Positions 54,453-63,721 are shown, counted from the stretch's first letter. The stretch: DNA of 64,000 nucleotides from Rossellomorea aquimaris (GCF_035590735.1 NZ_CP141595.1:2079001-2143000), one strand, 5' to 3'. The notes: a model not told the origin generated them from the sequence alone. Translations and numbers: made by a program.

Positions 54453-55313
54453 ATGTCAATTATATATAAATATTTTCAAGGCGAAGAAGATTTAGCTCTT
54501 CAATATGATTTCTGGAGAAATATAACATCTACACTTCCCTTTGCCTGGAAACCGACGATGTCCCCATTAATGTTTAAAGATCAAAACGAATTTGACCCGA
54601 GATCACGTTGCTTTGCCTATGATGGTGATGATCTTGTTGGATACATGAGCTTTACAGGGAGAGGTGATTTTGTCTCTCTTGGTTACCCGTGGGTCTTATC
54701 AGGGTATGAAGGGATTCAGGATGAATTATTTGAGCGGGTGTATGGTTTTGCTGTTAGCGATGAGTACGGAGGGAAGATATTGGCGCAACGTTTTCGTGAA
54801 CAGTGGGAGAATCAGATTCTTTATTTTGAAAAGCAGGGATTTGAAATCACTAATGAATCCGAATTAATTGGCAGATATCTAACGAATGTAGAAAGCACAG
54901 AAGGTATTGAGTTCGCATGGAAGATCTCCAATGAGTTTAGATTTGTAGATTGGCGTTCCATTATTGAGGCAAATGATGAAGTGAATGAAGCCCAAATCAA
55001 AATGATGGAAGAATACTATTCATCTGTTGATTTTGACTTTTCCATTAAATTTTTTAGCGAAGAACAAATGATTGGCGTCATGGGAATAACATTACGTGAA
55101 GATACAAAATATAGTGAGGTATTGTCATTTGGAATTTTACAAGAATTCAAGATTCATAAGGGGAAAATGATTAATGTGTTAATGAACGAGGCAAGGTCAA
55201 TGGGAGCAGAAACGATGACATTGCATGCTTCAGATATTCCTGAAATGGCTATCCAAAAGGAATTGGGTTTAAGTGAGCTTACGAAAGATATCATGATGGT
55301 AAAGGAAGTATAA
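54453..55313 (+). CDS. GNAT-like acetyltransferase-fold protein
   Basis: A 286-residue protein that looks like two GNAT modules: an N-terminal one with RCFAYDGDDLVGYMSFTG, and a C-terminal one with IKFFSEEQMIGVMGITLRED and ending KELGLSELTKDIMMVKEV. No clear Q/RxxGxG/A acetyl-CoA loop was found, so activity is uncertain. ATG 54453 is preferred over upstream in-frame starts (from 54375) because GGAAAGTGAGAG lies before it and the upstream extension overlaps the terminator region. Confidence 0.62.
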   Translation: MSIIYKYFQGEEDLALQYDFWRNITSTLPFAWKPTMSPLMFKDQNEFDPRSRCFAYDGDDLVGYMSFTGRGDFVSLGYPWVLSGYEGIQDELFERVYGFAVSDEYGGKILAQRFREQWENQILYFEKQGFEITNESELIGRYLTNVESTEGIEFAWKISNEFRFVDWRSIIEANDEVNEAQIKMMEEYYSSVDFDFSIKFFSEEQMIGVMGITLREDTKYSEVLSFGILQEFKIHKGKMINVLMNEARSMGAETMTLHASDIPEMAIQKELGLSELTKDIMMVKEV

Positions 55314-55628
55314 GCTCTTGTTACTGGCAGAAGATCATGATGGCAACAATGTGATAAATGTAAGGGATTTCTAGAATTGGCAGGTATTCTTCCATTCATC
55401 ACAAAATGTTCGGAATTTCTTCTGCTTTTATATGACAAAGCACCTTCGGATAGTATAGAATGAAAGATAATTAAGGTAAGGCTTCAAGAGCTTAGAATGC
55501 ATCATGCTATTGTATTGAAAATCGATTTTCTCATTAATGAAAGTTAATAGAAGTAAAACGATTCTCGAATAATTGGCCTGATTCATTTCATTCTTTTGGT
55601 AGGTTGTGCTGTTTTAAGGAGAGAATTG
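55314..55628. other. Gap without recognised features
   Basis: About 315 bp between the GNAT-like gene and the alpha/beta hydrolase. AT-rich, no clear terminator, RNA motif or conserved small gene was seen; AAGGAGAG at 55616-55623 is the ribosome site of the next gene. Confidence 0.6.
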
Positions 55629-56426
55629 ATGCTAGAATACAATGTTCATCAAGGAGTCGGCAAAGAGTATGTGGTGTTTCTCCATGGGATTGGGGGAAAC
55701 TCAAGAATTTTCGGCAAACAGCTCGATATATTCAAGAAATCTTATAATGTAATAACGATTCATTTGCCCGGACATGGAGAGTCCCCAAGTATAGAATCAT
55801 ATAATGAAAAATTCACAATTGATTTAAATGTGCGTGAAGTTCTAAAGGTACTTGATCACCTGAAAGTGGAACGGGCTCATTTTATCGGCATTTCCCTTGG
55901 CTCGGTTCTAATACATGCTTTGCTTCAAACTGCTCCAAACCGTGTAAAAAGTGCAGTTTTAGGAGGGTGTATTACAAGGTTTAATTTACTATCCAATACA
56001 CTACTTAAAATTGGTGGTGCAGTAAAAAATATGATTCCATTTATGTGGTTATATAAAATTTTTGCCTATATTATGATGCCTAAAAGCAATCACAGAGTTT
56101 CACGAAAATTATTCATCCGCGAAGCAAAGAAAATGAACCGTAATGATTTTCTTGGGTGGTATCGACTTACCCCATATGTGAAATCAACATACACTTCTGT
56201 ACAAGAAAGGGCTTCTCATATTCCAAAGCTTTACATATCCGGGAAAGAAGATCACCTTTTTGTAAAGTCTCTTGATCAGGATACAAAAGGAGACCCCTCT
56301 GCTAAGAAAGTGTTCATTGAAGATTGCGGACATGTTTGTAATGTAGAGAAGCCAAGGGAATTCAATCGACTGGCACTTGATTTTATTTATAAAAACCAGG
56401 GTGTACCTTTACGCAAGGTTCAATAA
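55629..56426 (+). CDS. Alpha/beta hydrolase
   Basis: A 265-residue alpha/beta hydrolase with the oxyanion motif FLHGIGGNSRIFGKQ, nucleophile elbow GISLGS, aspartate region ISGKEDHLF, and the catalytic His in EDCGHVCNVEKP. It could be an esterase, lipase or haloperoxidase-like enzyme. ATG 55629 is favoured over 55596 by AAGGAGAGAATTG. It lies alone, with a terminator around 56436. Confidence 0.86.
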   Translation: MLEYNVHQGVGKEYVVFLHGIGGNSRIFGKQLDIFKKSYNVITIHLPGHGESPSIESYNEKFTIDLNVREVLKVLDHLKVERAHFIGISLGSVLIHALLQTAPNRVKSAVLGGCITRFNLLSNTLLKIGGAVKNMIPFMWLYKIFAYIMMPKSNHRVSRKLFIREAKKMNRNDFLGWYRLTPYVKSTYTSVQERASHIPKLYISGKEDHLFVKSLDQDTKGDPSAKKVFIEDCGHVCNVEKPREFNRLALDFIYKNQGVPLRKVQ

Positions 56427-56435
56427 TTACTGAAG

Positions 56436-56470
56436 TATCCCATTTCCTTATCGAGATGGGAGCTTTTTTT
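56436..56470 (+). terminator. Terminator after the alpha/beta hydrolase gene
   Basis: TCCCAT / ATGGGA stem (56438-56443 with 56456-56461) with a T tract after a GC. Confidence 0.7.
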
Positions 56471-56563
56471 GTGAATGCAGGAGATTTGATTCAAATAATA
56501 TTAATCTGTTCATTTAGGGTTTACATAATAGTATATCAATTATATAGGAAAGGGAGTGGAAAT

Positions 56564-58024
56564 ATGGGAGATTCTTTTGATGATAGCTATTTAAATAGTG
56601 TTGAACGTGTGAACGAGCTTACGTGCATGAACATTTACCAGTGTGGAAGGGAAGAGTGTTACGACCGCATAACCCGGCTTGTGAAAGAAGTATTCCAGGT
56701 GGATGTGTGCCAGATCAACCTATTAACGGATAAAGAACAGTTGTTTAAATCTTCTGTGGGGTTGGCAGGGGAAACGGATGCTGTAAGTCGAACACCGGTA
56801 CACGAATCATTATGTCAGTATGTAATTGTGGATAAGGATTATTTTGTAGTTGAGGACACTTTAAAGGATGTTGAATCACCAACCTACCATTATGGAGAAA
56901 AGTATGGAATACGATTTTATGCCGGTGTCGGGTTAAGAGTGAAATCAGGACACGTGATTGGGACACTCTGCATTGTCGGACACACTCCAAGAACGTTTTC
57001 TTGTGATGAATTGGATCTCCTGAGAAGCTTCGGGAAATGGGTAACAACCGAAATAGAGCTTCAAGAAGAAATGACGTTAAAAGAAAGTCGGGAAACCTAT
57101 TTAAAGAAGTTGTATTCCATTTTCACTTCAACTAAATCATTAGAAGAGAAGCAGCAACAACTGCTTGATACCTTTTCGCGTCTATTAAAAATCCGTTTAC
57201 TTGGCATGTACTATATGAAGAAAAATCAGCTTCTCCCTATAGCCGGTGAAGGAGACATTTCATCGTTCTTGAATCAGGAACTTCAAAGGGAAATACATAC
57301 CTATTTAACGGTTTCCAGTCATAAAGGGACCCTTGAGAGTAATGACACACAAGTACATCTTTTGCCAATAGTGGATAATGGGGTATCAAAAGGATGTTTC
57401 TTCTTTATTGATGATTCATGTGAAGAAGATTCATTGCTTCACCAACACTTGAAACTGAACGAAGATTTATTAAATTTGGGTACAGAGTGGATGAACGCAG
57501 AATATATCCGGATGGAATCACATCTTGAAATTCAGAAGTTACTAAGAACCGATGAGCTTACTCAATTAAAAAATAGAAAAGCGTTAAATGAAGACCTAAA
57601 AGACTTGTACAAAAAGACGATGGACTACGCATTGTTGTTCCTGGATATCGATCACTTTAAAGGGATCAATGACACCTATGGTCATTCAGTTGGTGATTAT
57701 GTGTTAAAGGAGGTAGGTAAACGATTAACCTCATTGAAACAACAATACCCTGTTGCATGCTACCGGATTTCAGGAGATGAATTTGTGCTTTTAATAAAAG
57801 ATGAAAATGCAAATACGGTTAAAATGTTGGCTGAAACAGTATTAGGGGCTTTTTCGGTACCTGTTATACTTGATGGAGCAATCGAACTGATAGTGGGAGT
57901 GAGCATTGGCGTGGGTGTCTCATCTGGTAATGAAATGGATGACTATAAGTCTACGATTCAGCGTGCAGACCGGTATATGTATGTTTCAAAGCGTAGTGGC
58001 GGAAATCGAATTACAATGGAATAA
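56564..58024 (+). CDS. GAF-GGDEF diguanylate cyclase
   Basis: A 486-residue soluble protein: an N-terminal GAF domain (about 25-170, FAGVGLRVKSGHVIGTLCI-like region), a second, weaker GAF-like segment (about 185-310), and a C-terminal GGDEF domain (about 325-480) whose catalytic motif reads SGDEF (YRISGDEFVLL). DELTQLKNRKALNEDL opens the cyclase domain. It should make cyclic di-GMP; SGDEF occurs in active enzymes. No RxxD product-inhibition site was seen just upstream. ATG 56564 has AAAGGGAGTGG upstream; the in-frame sequence before it is the terminator region. Confidence 0.88.
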   Translation: MGDSFDDSYLNSVERVNELTCMNIYQCGREECYDRITRLVKEVFQVDVCQINLLTDKEQLFKSSVGLAGETDAVSRTPVHESLCQYVIVDKDYFVVEDTLKDVESPTYHYGEKYGIRFYAGVGLRVKSGHVIGTLCIVGHTPRTFSCDELDLLRSFGKWVTTEIELQEEMTLKESRETYLKKLYSIFTSTKSLEEKQQQLLDTFSRLLKIRLLGMYYMKKNQLLPIAGEGDISSFLNQELQREIHTYLTVSSHKGTLESNDTQVHLLPIVDNGVSKGCFFFIDDSCEEDSLLHQHLKLNEDLLNLGTEWMNAEYIRMESHLEIQKLLRTDELTQLKNRKALNEDLKDLYKKTMDYALLFLDIDHFKGINDTYGHSVGDYVLKEVGKRLTSLKQQYPVACYRISGDEFVLLIKDENANTVKMLAETVLGAFSVPVILDGAIELIVGVSIGVGVSSGNEMDDYKSTIQRADRYMYVSKRSGGNRITME

Positions 58025-58042
58025 TATTTAGAGAATGGAGAG

Positions 58043-58085
58043 ATCTCTGTTAAGTAATCTGATGGTTCTTAACAGGGATTTTTTT
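58043..58085 (+). terminator. Terminator after the diguanylate cyclase gene
   Basis: Stem ATCTCTGTTAAG / CTTAACAGGGAT (58043-58054 with 58068-58079) followed by seven T. Confidence 0.85.
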
Positions 58086-58179
58086 GTTCCCGGGATAAGG
58101 ATTTAAAGAGATAGGGAATAGGGAGGGAAGGAATGTTTAGGTTGAGTTAAGGGCAATGATTGGGAGATATCTTTGGGGA

Positions 58180-58189
58180 GGTCCGTCCC
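58180..58189 (+). repeat. GGTCCGTCCC dispersed motif, copy 5
   Basis: Exact copy in the gap between the diguanylate cyclase and the YwaF-like gene. Confidence 0.8.
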
Positions 58190-58248
58190 TAAAGTGTATA
58201 AGAATGTGTTGAAAAGCTTGTTTTAAGTTGATTATGGTGGAAGAGTGA

Positions 58249-58258
58249 GGTCCGTCCC
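58249..58258 (+). repeat. GGTCCGTCCC dispersed motif, copy 6
   Basis: Exact copy 69 bp after copy 5; both copies continue with a T. Confidence 0.8.
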
Positions 58259-58324
58259 TTAAAGGAATTGATGAACCATTAAGAGAATATAGTATAGATG
58301 GGTGTTCGAAGGGGAGTTGTGGGT

Positions 58325-59044
58325 TTGGTGAAAGAGTTTATGAATTTTAGGTATGAGGAGTATCCTTTTGAGTTGTTTTCAGGATCCCATGTGGCAGCAA
58401 TGATAGTATCGTTCGGATGTATGATCGGTTTGTATGTGCTTGGAAATCGACTAAGCGGCAGTGGTAAGGGTGTGCTGAAATGGCTTCTCGTGGCGCTGCT
58501 GGTTTTGAGTGAAGCAATATTTCAGATTTGGTACTTTATCAATGATCAATGGGATGTAGCCATAAATTTGCCGTTTCAATTATGTTCCATCTCATTGTAT
58601 CTATGCACGATCATGCTTATTACAAAAAACTATAGGATTTTTGAAATCAGTTTTTTTGCCAGTATGACAGGTGCCTTTATTGCCATCGTGACACCTGAGT
58701 TGTTTTTTGGTTTTCCCCATTTTCGTTATTTCCAATTTTTCTTAGCACATTTGGCGATTGTATTATCCTGTTTGTACATGGTATGGATTGAAGGCTTCAC
58801 ATTGACATTCCGGTCTATGCTGAGGGCATTCATAGCTTTGAATCTGATTGCTGTCATCGTATTTATGGTGAACAGATTGGTAGGAGCAAATTATATGTTT
58901 CTTTCTCATAAACCGTATAATGCAAGCCCCATAGACTATTTAGGCGAGTATCCCTGGTACCTCCTGGCTCTTGAAGGTGTCGCCCTTATTTTATTCAGCC
59001 TTCTTTATTTACCATTTTATCTCTTTAGAAAAGGAAGAGTGTAG
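58325..59044 (+). CDS. TIGR02206-family membrane protein (YwaF-like)
   Basis: A 239-residue membrane protein with about seven helices of the YwaF/TIGR02206 family: EYPFELFSGSHVAAMIVSF, DVAINLPFQLCSISLYLCTI, HFRYFQFFLAHLAIVLSCLY and SPIDYLGEYPWYLLALE. Its function is unknown. The start is uncertain: the TTG at 58325 fits AGGGGAG upstream, while ATG 58298 has no ribosome site and ATG 58340 is internal. It is 74 bp upstream of the plsY-like gene. Confidence 0.8.
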   Translation: MVKEFMNFRYEEYPFELFSGSHVAAMIVSFGCMIGLYVLGNRLSGSGKGVLKWLLVALLVLSEAIFQIWYFINDQWDVAINLPFQLCSISLYLCTIMLITKNYRIFEISFFASMTGAFIAIVTPELFFGFPHFRYFQFFLAHLAIVLSCLYMVWIEGFTLTFRSMLRAFIALNLIAVIVFMVNRLVGANYMFLSHKPYNASPIDYLGEYPWYLLALEGVALILFSLLYLPFYLFRKGRV

Positions 59045-59118
59045 AGGATTTGTAAATATATGAAACTTTCTTGGGATACCATTCGTCTATTAACATATAA
59101 GAAAAGTCAGGTGTAGGA

Positions 59119-59673
59119 ATGATGAGTAATAGTATAATCATGAGTATTATCATTTTGGTTTCTTATGGTCTGGGAAGTATAACGGGTGCTTATTATATAG
59201 TGAAAATGTATACCGGTAAAGATGTTAGAAAACTGGGAAGCGGAAATGTCGGAGCAACGAATGCAGGTCGAGCTATAGGGAAAAAAGGTTTTCTTCTGAC
59301 TTTGCTGATAGATGCCGGGAAAGTGATACTTGCATTAATGATCACGGTTCAACTTGCTGAAGGTGAAAGTTACATTGTTCTCAGTTCTGTATTTGTCATG
59401 CTCGGACATTTGTTTCCAATCCAGCTTGGACTTCACGGTGGAAAGGGAGTAGTTGTTTATTTAGCATCTGCATTATTTCTTAATCCACTTACTATTGGGA
59501 TTTTCGCCATCACTATGGGAATCTCATATATGATTTTGAGAAAATACACCATTGCCGGTTTTCTTTCAATGGCAACCATTCCGATTACGGCATATGTGAT
59601 TGAGGGTTCATTCACTATTTTTATCGGATTATTGTCACTTTTTGTGACGGTTCTGTTGGTCCATAAACGATAA
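59119..59673 (+). CDS. plsY: PlsY-like acyl-phosphate:glycerol-3-phosphate acyltransferase
   Basis: A 184-residue membrane protein with the three PlsY motifs: YGLGSITGAYYIVKMYTG with SGNVGATNAGRAIGKKG, the DAGKV segment, and GHLFPIQLGLHGGKGVVVY. PlsY acylates glycerol-3-phosphate using acyl-phosphate at the inner membrane. Because it is not beside housekeeping genes (parE/parC) and leads into an acyltransferase-fusion gene and an LtaS-like gene, it may be a secondary, pathway-specific PlsY. Start at 59119 or 59122. Confidence 0.9.
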   Translation: MMSNSIIMSIIILVSYGLGSITGAYYIVKMYTGKDVRKLGSGNVGATNAGRAIGKKGFLLTLLIDAGKVILALMITVQLAEGESYIVLSSVFVMLGHLFPIQLGLHGGKGVVVYLASALFLNPLTIGIFAITMGISYMILRKYTIAGFLSMATIPITAYVIEGSFTIFIGLLSLFVTVLLVHKR

Positions 59674-59708
59674 CTGAAGCAATCTGTCGATACATAGGAG
59701 GTATGAGA

Positions 59709-61319
59709 ATGGAAAACCTTTCTCTTCAGTATAAAATTGCAAGTGAAGCATATGAGTTTCAACAAATCTATACATTGAATTACCAGACCTTTGTAGAAGA
59801 AATACCTCAGCACGAAGGAAATGCAGAACGCAAACTGGTTGATAAGTTCCACGATGAAAATACGTATGTTATTGCTAAAGATGAAGATGAAGTCGTGGGC
59901 ATGATTGCGGTTCGTGCCAAGCGTCCCTTCTCTTTGGATTTAAAGCTGAAAAATCTTGATGAATATTTGCCGGCTGGTGCCGTTCCTTGTGAAATTCGCT
60001 TATTATCTGTAAAAGAAGCATATAGAAGTACGAGGGTTTTTTATCAACTATGTGAGCGTTTAGTATCTTATTGTTTGGAGAAAGGGTATACGATGGCTCT
60101 CATTTCAGGAACGGTTCGTCAGCTAAAGTTGTATAAACGAATCGGTTTTCAGCCTTTTGCCGATCTCGTGGGGGAGGAAGGGGCAAGATTTCAGCCAATG
60201 TATTTAACCCGTAATAGCTTCGAAAATTCAACAAAAGCTTTTCAGCGATTAATGATTCGCAAAACAGAAAGTTCAGTTCCGCTTTCTTTCCTTCCAGGAC
60301 CGGTTCCACGTCATGAGAAGGTAGAAAAAGCTTTCAAAGGAGAAGCCGTATCTCATAGAAGTAGTTCGTTTATTCATGAAATGGAAGAAGTAAGAATCTC
60401 ATTATGCGAGATGACAAACGCAAACTATGCAGAAGTTGCAGTGGGAACGGGCACCCTATCTAATGACATGGTTGCAGCTCAGCTGAAATGTTTGTCAGGC
60501 GGCGGCCTTATTCTCGCAAACGGAGAATTTGGGTACAGGTTGATTGATCATGCAAACAGGTTTGATTTACATTTTCATGTGTTCGAAAAGAGTTGGAATG
60601 AAGCAATTTCATTAAGCGAAGTAGAAAGCTTACTCCAGGAAGATCAGGACATAAAATGGCTTTGGACGGTTCATTGTGAAACGTCGACAGGCTACTTGTA
60701 TGACCTGAACGGGCTACTCTCTTTGTGTAAAAGGTATGGGGTGGAGCTATGCGTCGATGCCTGTAGTTCGGTTGGGACCATTCCAGTGGACTTTAAGGAA
60801 GTGTACTTTGCCACAACGGTCAGTGGGAAGGGATTAGGCTCTTATCCCGGTCTCGCCATTATATTTCATCGAGAAAAAATACAGCCCAGCCCATCAATTC
60901 CAAGGTATCTGGATATGGGAATGTACGATGGGAATGAAAGCATCCCATATACCCACTCATCTAATCTAGTAAGGGCGCTAAAAGAGGCACTGCATTTTAT
61001 AGGGTATGAAAATCAAGAAAAAATTGCTCTGAGAGTAAGGTGTGTGTTAACTCAAGGAGGATTTCATATACTAGGCGATGAAAACTATTCTCCAGGAGTG
61101 ATTACAATTGTACTGGAGAGGGAACAGTGTAGTAGACAGTTTGGTGATGTTTGTAAAGAGAAAGGAATTTTATTAAGCTACGAAAGTGATTATTTAGTAA
61201 AAAGAAATTGGGTGCAGGTAGCACTTATGGGAAGACAAAACGAACGAAAGGTTTTGGAAGCAATGAAAATACTCAACAAAGAATTTCAAAGCAATGTCGA
61301 TTCAAGGGTTGGGAAATGA
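59709..61319 (+). CDS. FeeM-type acyltransferase fused to class V aminotransferase
   Basis: A 536-residue two-domain protein. Residues about 1-185 are a GNAT of the FeeM / N-acyl amino acid synthase kind (EIRLLSVKEAYRSTRVFYQL, ALISGTVRQLKLYKRIGFQP). Residues about 195-530 are a fold-type I, class V aminotransferase: LPGPVPRHEKV, GTGTLSNDM (phosphate grip), VHCETSTG, VDACSSVGTIPVDF and the candidate PLP lysine in TTVSGKGLGSYPGLA (about K374). The aminotransferase half is closest in motif style to serine-glyoxylate and 2-aminoethylphosphonate transaminases. ATG 59709 is favoured by AGGAGGT. Its stop overlaps the LtaS-like start (ATGA). The combined reaction is unknown; making an N-acylated amino compound is plausible. 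Confidence 0.8.
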   Translation: MENLSLQYKIASEAYEFQQIYTLNYQTFVEEIPQHEGNAERKLVDKFHDENTYVIAKDEDEVVGMIAVRAKRPFSLDLKLKNLDEYLPAGAVPCEIRLLSVKEAYRSTRVFYQLCERLVSYCLEKGYTMALISGTVRQLKLYKRIGFQPFADLVGEEGARFQPMYLTRNSFENSTKAFQRLMIRKTESSVPLSFLPGPVPRHEKVEKAFKGEAVSHRSSSFIHEMEEVRISLCEMTNANYAEVAVGTGTLSNDMVAAQLKCLSGGGLILANGEFGYRLIDHANRFDLHFHVFEKSWNEAISLSEVESLLQEDQDIKWLWTVHCETSTGYLYDLNGLLSLCKRYGVELCVDACSSVGTIPVDFKEVYFATTVSGKGLGSYPGLAIIFHREKIQPSPSIPRYLDMGMYDGNESIPYTHSSNLVRALKEALHFIGYENQEKIALRVRCVLTQGGFHILGDENYSPGVITIVLEREQCSRQFGDVCKEKGILLSYESDYLVKRNWVQVALMGRQNERKVLEAMKILNKEFQSNVDSRVGK

Positions 61320-63175
61320 GTAAGATATCCCGTTTTATATCTCGCTTTAAGACATACAAATTGATTGGGTTTGCACTCGTAACCTTATGGTTAAAGACCG
61401 TGTTAGTTTCTTTTATTGGGTTTAATTTACGTATCGAATCCTTCTTGGACTTATTACTCATCATATTCAACCCTCTTGGTTCGCTAATGCTATTAATTGG
61501 ATTCGGTTTTTACTTCTCAAAGAAGATAAAACCAGTTGTTGTCGTCCTTGTTATGGGGATTGCAACCGGGCTTTTATACGGTGATCTATTATATTTTCGA
61601 TTTTACTCTGATTTTGTTACCGTTCCGATTTTATTTCAGTTTAAAAATGTGGGGGGGATTGGACCAAGTACCTTTGAACTAATGAGTCCCTGGGATCTCC
61701 TATTAATTGTAGATTTCCTTCTGGTCGGGTGGTTATTAAAGAGGAAGTGGACGGCTACCTCTTCCATTAAGGTTTCAAGGAGGTGGAAGCTTTCATATAT
61801 CGGGCTGAGTCTAGTGTTACTACTCGTAACAGTTGGATTAGGGCTGGTGAAATCTCCATATTTATTTGCTGAATCATATGACAGAGAGCAAATGGTCAAA
61901 TCTGTGGGTCCATACAATTATCACCTGTATGATATCGGTGTTGAATCTACGGTACCTTTCACCAAGATACTTGCCAGTAAATCAGACACAGAAGCTTCCA
62001 TTAAATATACACAATCCAAGAAACATAACAACTCAGATTTGTTCGGTGTTGCCGAAGGGAAAAATGTTGTATTGATCAGTATGGAATCCACCCAAAATTT
62101 TGTCATCAACCAAAAAGTCGGCGGAGAAGAAATCACACCTTTTTTAAATTCTTTAATCAAGGATAGTTTTTATTTTAATCAAATTTATGATCAGACAGCT
62201 CAAGGGAAAACCTCAGATTCTGAATTCATGATCGATACAGGGTTATATCCACTGGCAAGCGGTTCAGCATTTGTTCGCAAACCGGATAATCGTTTTAAAA
62301 GCATGCCCCATATTTTAGAAAAGAAAGAAGATTATTATGCGGCAGTTTTCCATGGCAATGATCGCACTTTTTGGAATCGTGAAATAATGTACGAATCGTT
62401 AGGCTACGATCGCTATTTTTCGAAGAGAGATTTCAAGGTAACGGAAGAAAACTCTGTTAACTACGGATTAAAGGATATTCCATTCTTTGAACAATCTATT
62501 TCTTATCTTGAGAAATTACCTCAACCGTTTTACACACGTTTCATTACGCTGACCAATCACTTTCCATTTTTATTAGAAGAAGAGGATAAACTTATTCCAG
62601 AGGCTTCAACAAATGAAGATGTCGTGAACCGTTACGTAACAACCGTACGTTATGAGGACGAAGCGATTAAATCATTGTTTGACAGGCTTAAAAAAAACGG
62701 AATGTATAAAAATACGATTTTTGTACTATATGGAGACCATTATGGCATCTCCGAAAAATATGAAAATGGAGTGTTCGAGCTTTTAGGGCAGGAAGACACA
62801 CCGGTGAATCATGTGAAACTTCAACAAGTTCCACTCATTATCCATGTACCTGGTGAAGATGGAAAAACAATCAAAACGATAGGGGGGGAAATCGATATTC
62901 GCCCAACCATTCTCCACTTATTAGGGATTAAAACGAAGGATAATCTTTCATTTGGACATAATCTGTTCACTCGAAAAGAAGACCATCCTGTCATTTTCAG
63001 GGATGGAGACTTTGTAACTGAAAAGTACGTCTTTAAAGACAATGTATGCTATGATAAGAGTAGTGAAACATCAACTGCTGAATCACTATGCGAGCCGTTT
63101 AAAGAAACAGTAAGAAAAGAGTTAGGCATGTCTGATGATATTATTTATGGAGATTTGTTGAGGTTTTTAGATTAG
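61316..63175 (+). CDS. LtaS-like lipoteichoic acid synthase / sulfatase-family phosphoglycerol transferase
   Basis: A 619-residue protein with five N-terminal membrane helices (to about residue 165) and an extracellular sulfatase-type domain. The nucleophile threonine lies in QTAQGKTSDSEF, with metal ligands in VLISMEST, FHGNDRTFWNR, and LYGDHYG. LtaS-type enzymes move glycerophosphate from phosphatidylglycerol onto a lipid anchor or onto growing lipoteichoic acid. It is translationally coupled to the fusion gene, which suggests that its substrate or product is the lipid made by that pathway. B. subtilis has four such paralogues; which one matches best is not resolvable by eye. Confidence 0.9.
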   Translation: MSKISRFISRFKTYKLIGFALVTLWLKTVLVSFIGFNLRIESFLDLLLIIFNPLGSLMLLIGFGFYFSKKIKPVVVVLVMGIATGLLYGDLLYFRFYSDFVTVPILFQFKNVGGIGPSTFELMSPWDLLLIVDFLLVGWLLKRKWTATSSIKVSRRWKLSYIGLSLVLLLVTVGLGLVKSPYLFAESYDREQMVKSVGPYNYHLYDIGVESTVPFTKILASKSDTEASIKYTQSKKHNNSDLFGVAEGKNVVLISMESTQNFVINQKVGGEEITPFLNSLIKDSFYFNQIYDQTAQGKTSDSEFMIDTGLYPLASGSAFVRKPDNRFKSMPHILEKKEDYYAAVFHGNDRTFWNREIMYESLGYDRYFSKRDFKVTEENSVNYGLKDIPFFEQSISYLEKLPQPFYTRFITLTNHFPFLLEEEDKLIPEASTNEDVVNRYVTTVRYEDEAIKSLFDRLKKNGMYKNTIFVLYGDHYGISEKYENGVFELLGQEDTPVNHVKLQQVPLIIHVPGEDGKTIKTIGGEIDIRPTILHLLGIKTKDNLSFGHNLFTRKEDHPVIFRDGDFVTEKYVFKDNVCYDKSSETSTAESLCEPFKETVRKELGMSDDIIYGDLLRFLD

Positions 63176-63181
63176 GAGAAT

Positions 63182-63214
63182 AAAACCCGGCTCTACTTTA
63201 GAGTCGGGTTTTGT
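63182..63214 (+). terminator. Terminator after the LtaS-like gene
   Basis: Stem AAAACCCGGCTCTA / TAGAGTCGGGTTTT (63182-63195 with 63199-63212; one mismatch). Confidence 0.88.
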
Positions 63215-63264
63215 ATTGTACATTTAATTATCAATAATATTATTATGTCAACTTTAATCATTCC

Positions 63265-63630
63265 TTAATCATCAAGATTTCCTAAAAGGCCCTTTTCAGA
63301 ATTTATTTCGTAGAATCTTCCATTAAAGCCAATCACTCCTATACTCAATATACGGTCCGGGTCATTTAAGCTTATATAGTGTCTAGTTATACGTAATGTA
63401 AATAGTCCAGGAGAATAGGCTCCATTTCCATTGGCAAGCTTAAGTCTCTCTGTAATGTTCCCCTTACCATTTTCCATTTCAATGATAAAGCAGTCTTTAT
63501 TGCAGTCAATATTGTATTCTTCTTGCAGCCAAAGGGTAAAATCTTTTTCTGTCGGCTTATTGAGAATCGTTATGATGAAAAATGTTACGATTAGACCTAT
63601 TAAAAATAGGAAAGTCCATCTTTTGCTCAT
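63265..63630 (-). CDS. Hypothetical membrane-anchored or secreted protein
   Basis: A 121-residue protein with an N-terminal signal or membrane anchor (WTFLFLIGLIVTFFIITIL) and a small extracytoplasmic domain with two cysteines (NIDCNKDCF) that could form a disulfide. No family is recognised. GGGAGGC lies before the ATG. Monocistronic between convergent and tandem neighbours. Confidence 0.7.
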   Translation of the reverse strand: MSKRWTFLFLIGLIVTFFIITILNKPTEKDFTLWLQEEYNIDCNKDCFIIEMENGKGNITERLKLANGNGAYSPGLFTLRITRHYISLNDPDRILSIGVIGFNGRFYEINSEKGLLGNLDD

Positions 63631-63721
63631 TGTATTTAGCCTCCCACCAGATTATAGATACCTGGAAAATCTTGATAAATTAAGTGTATCATAGATTATG
63701 TTAGATGAGATATTCCAAGAA

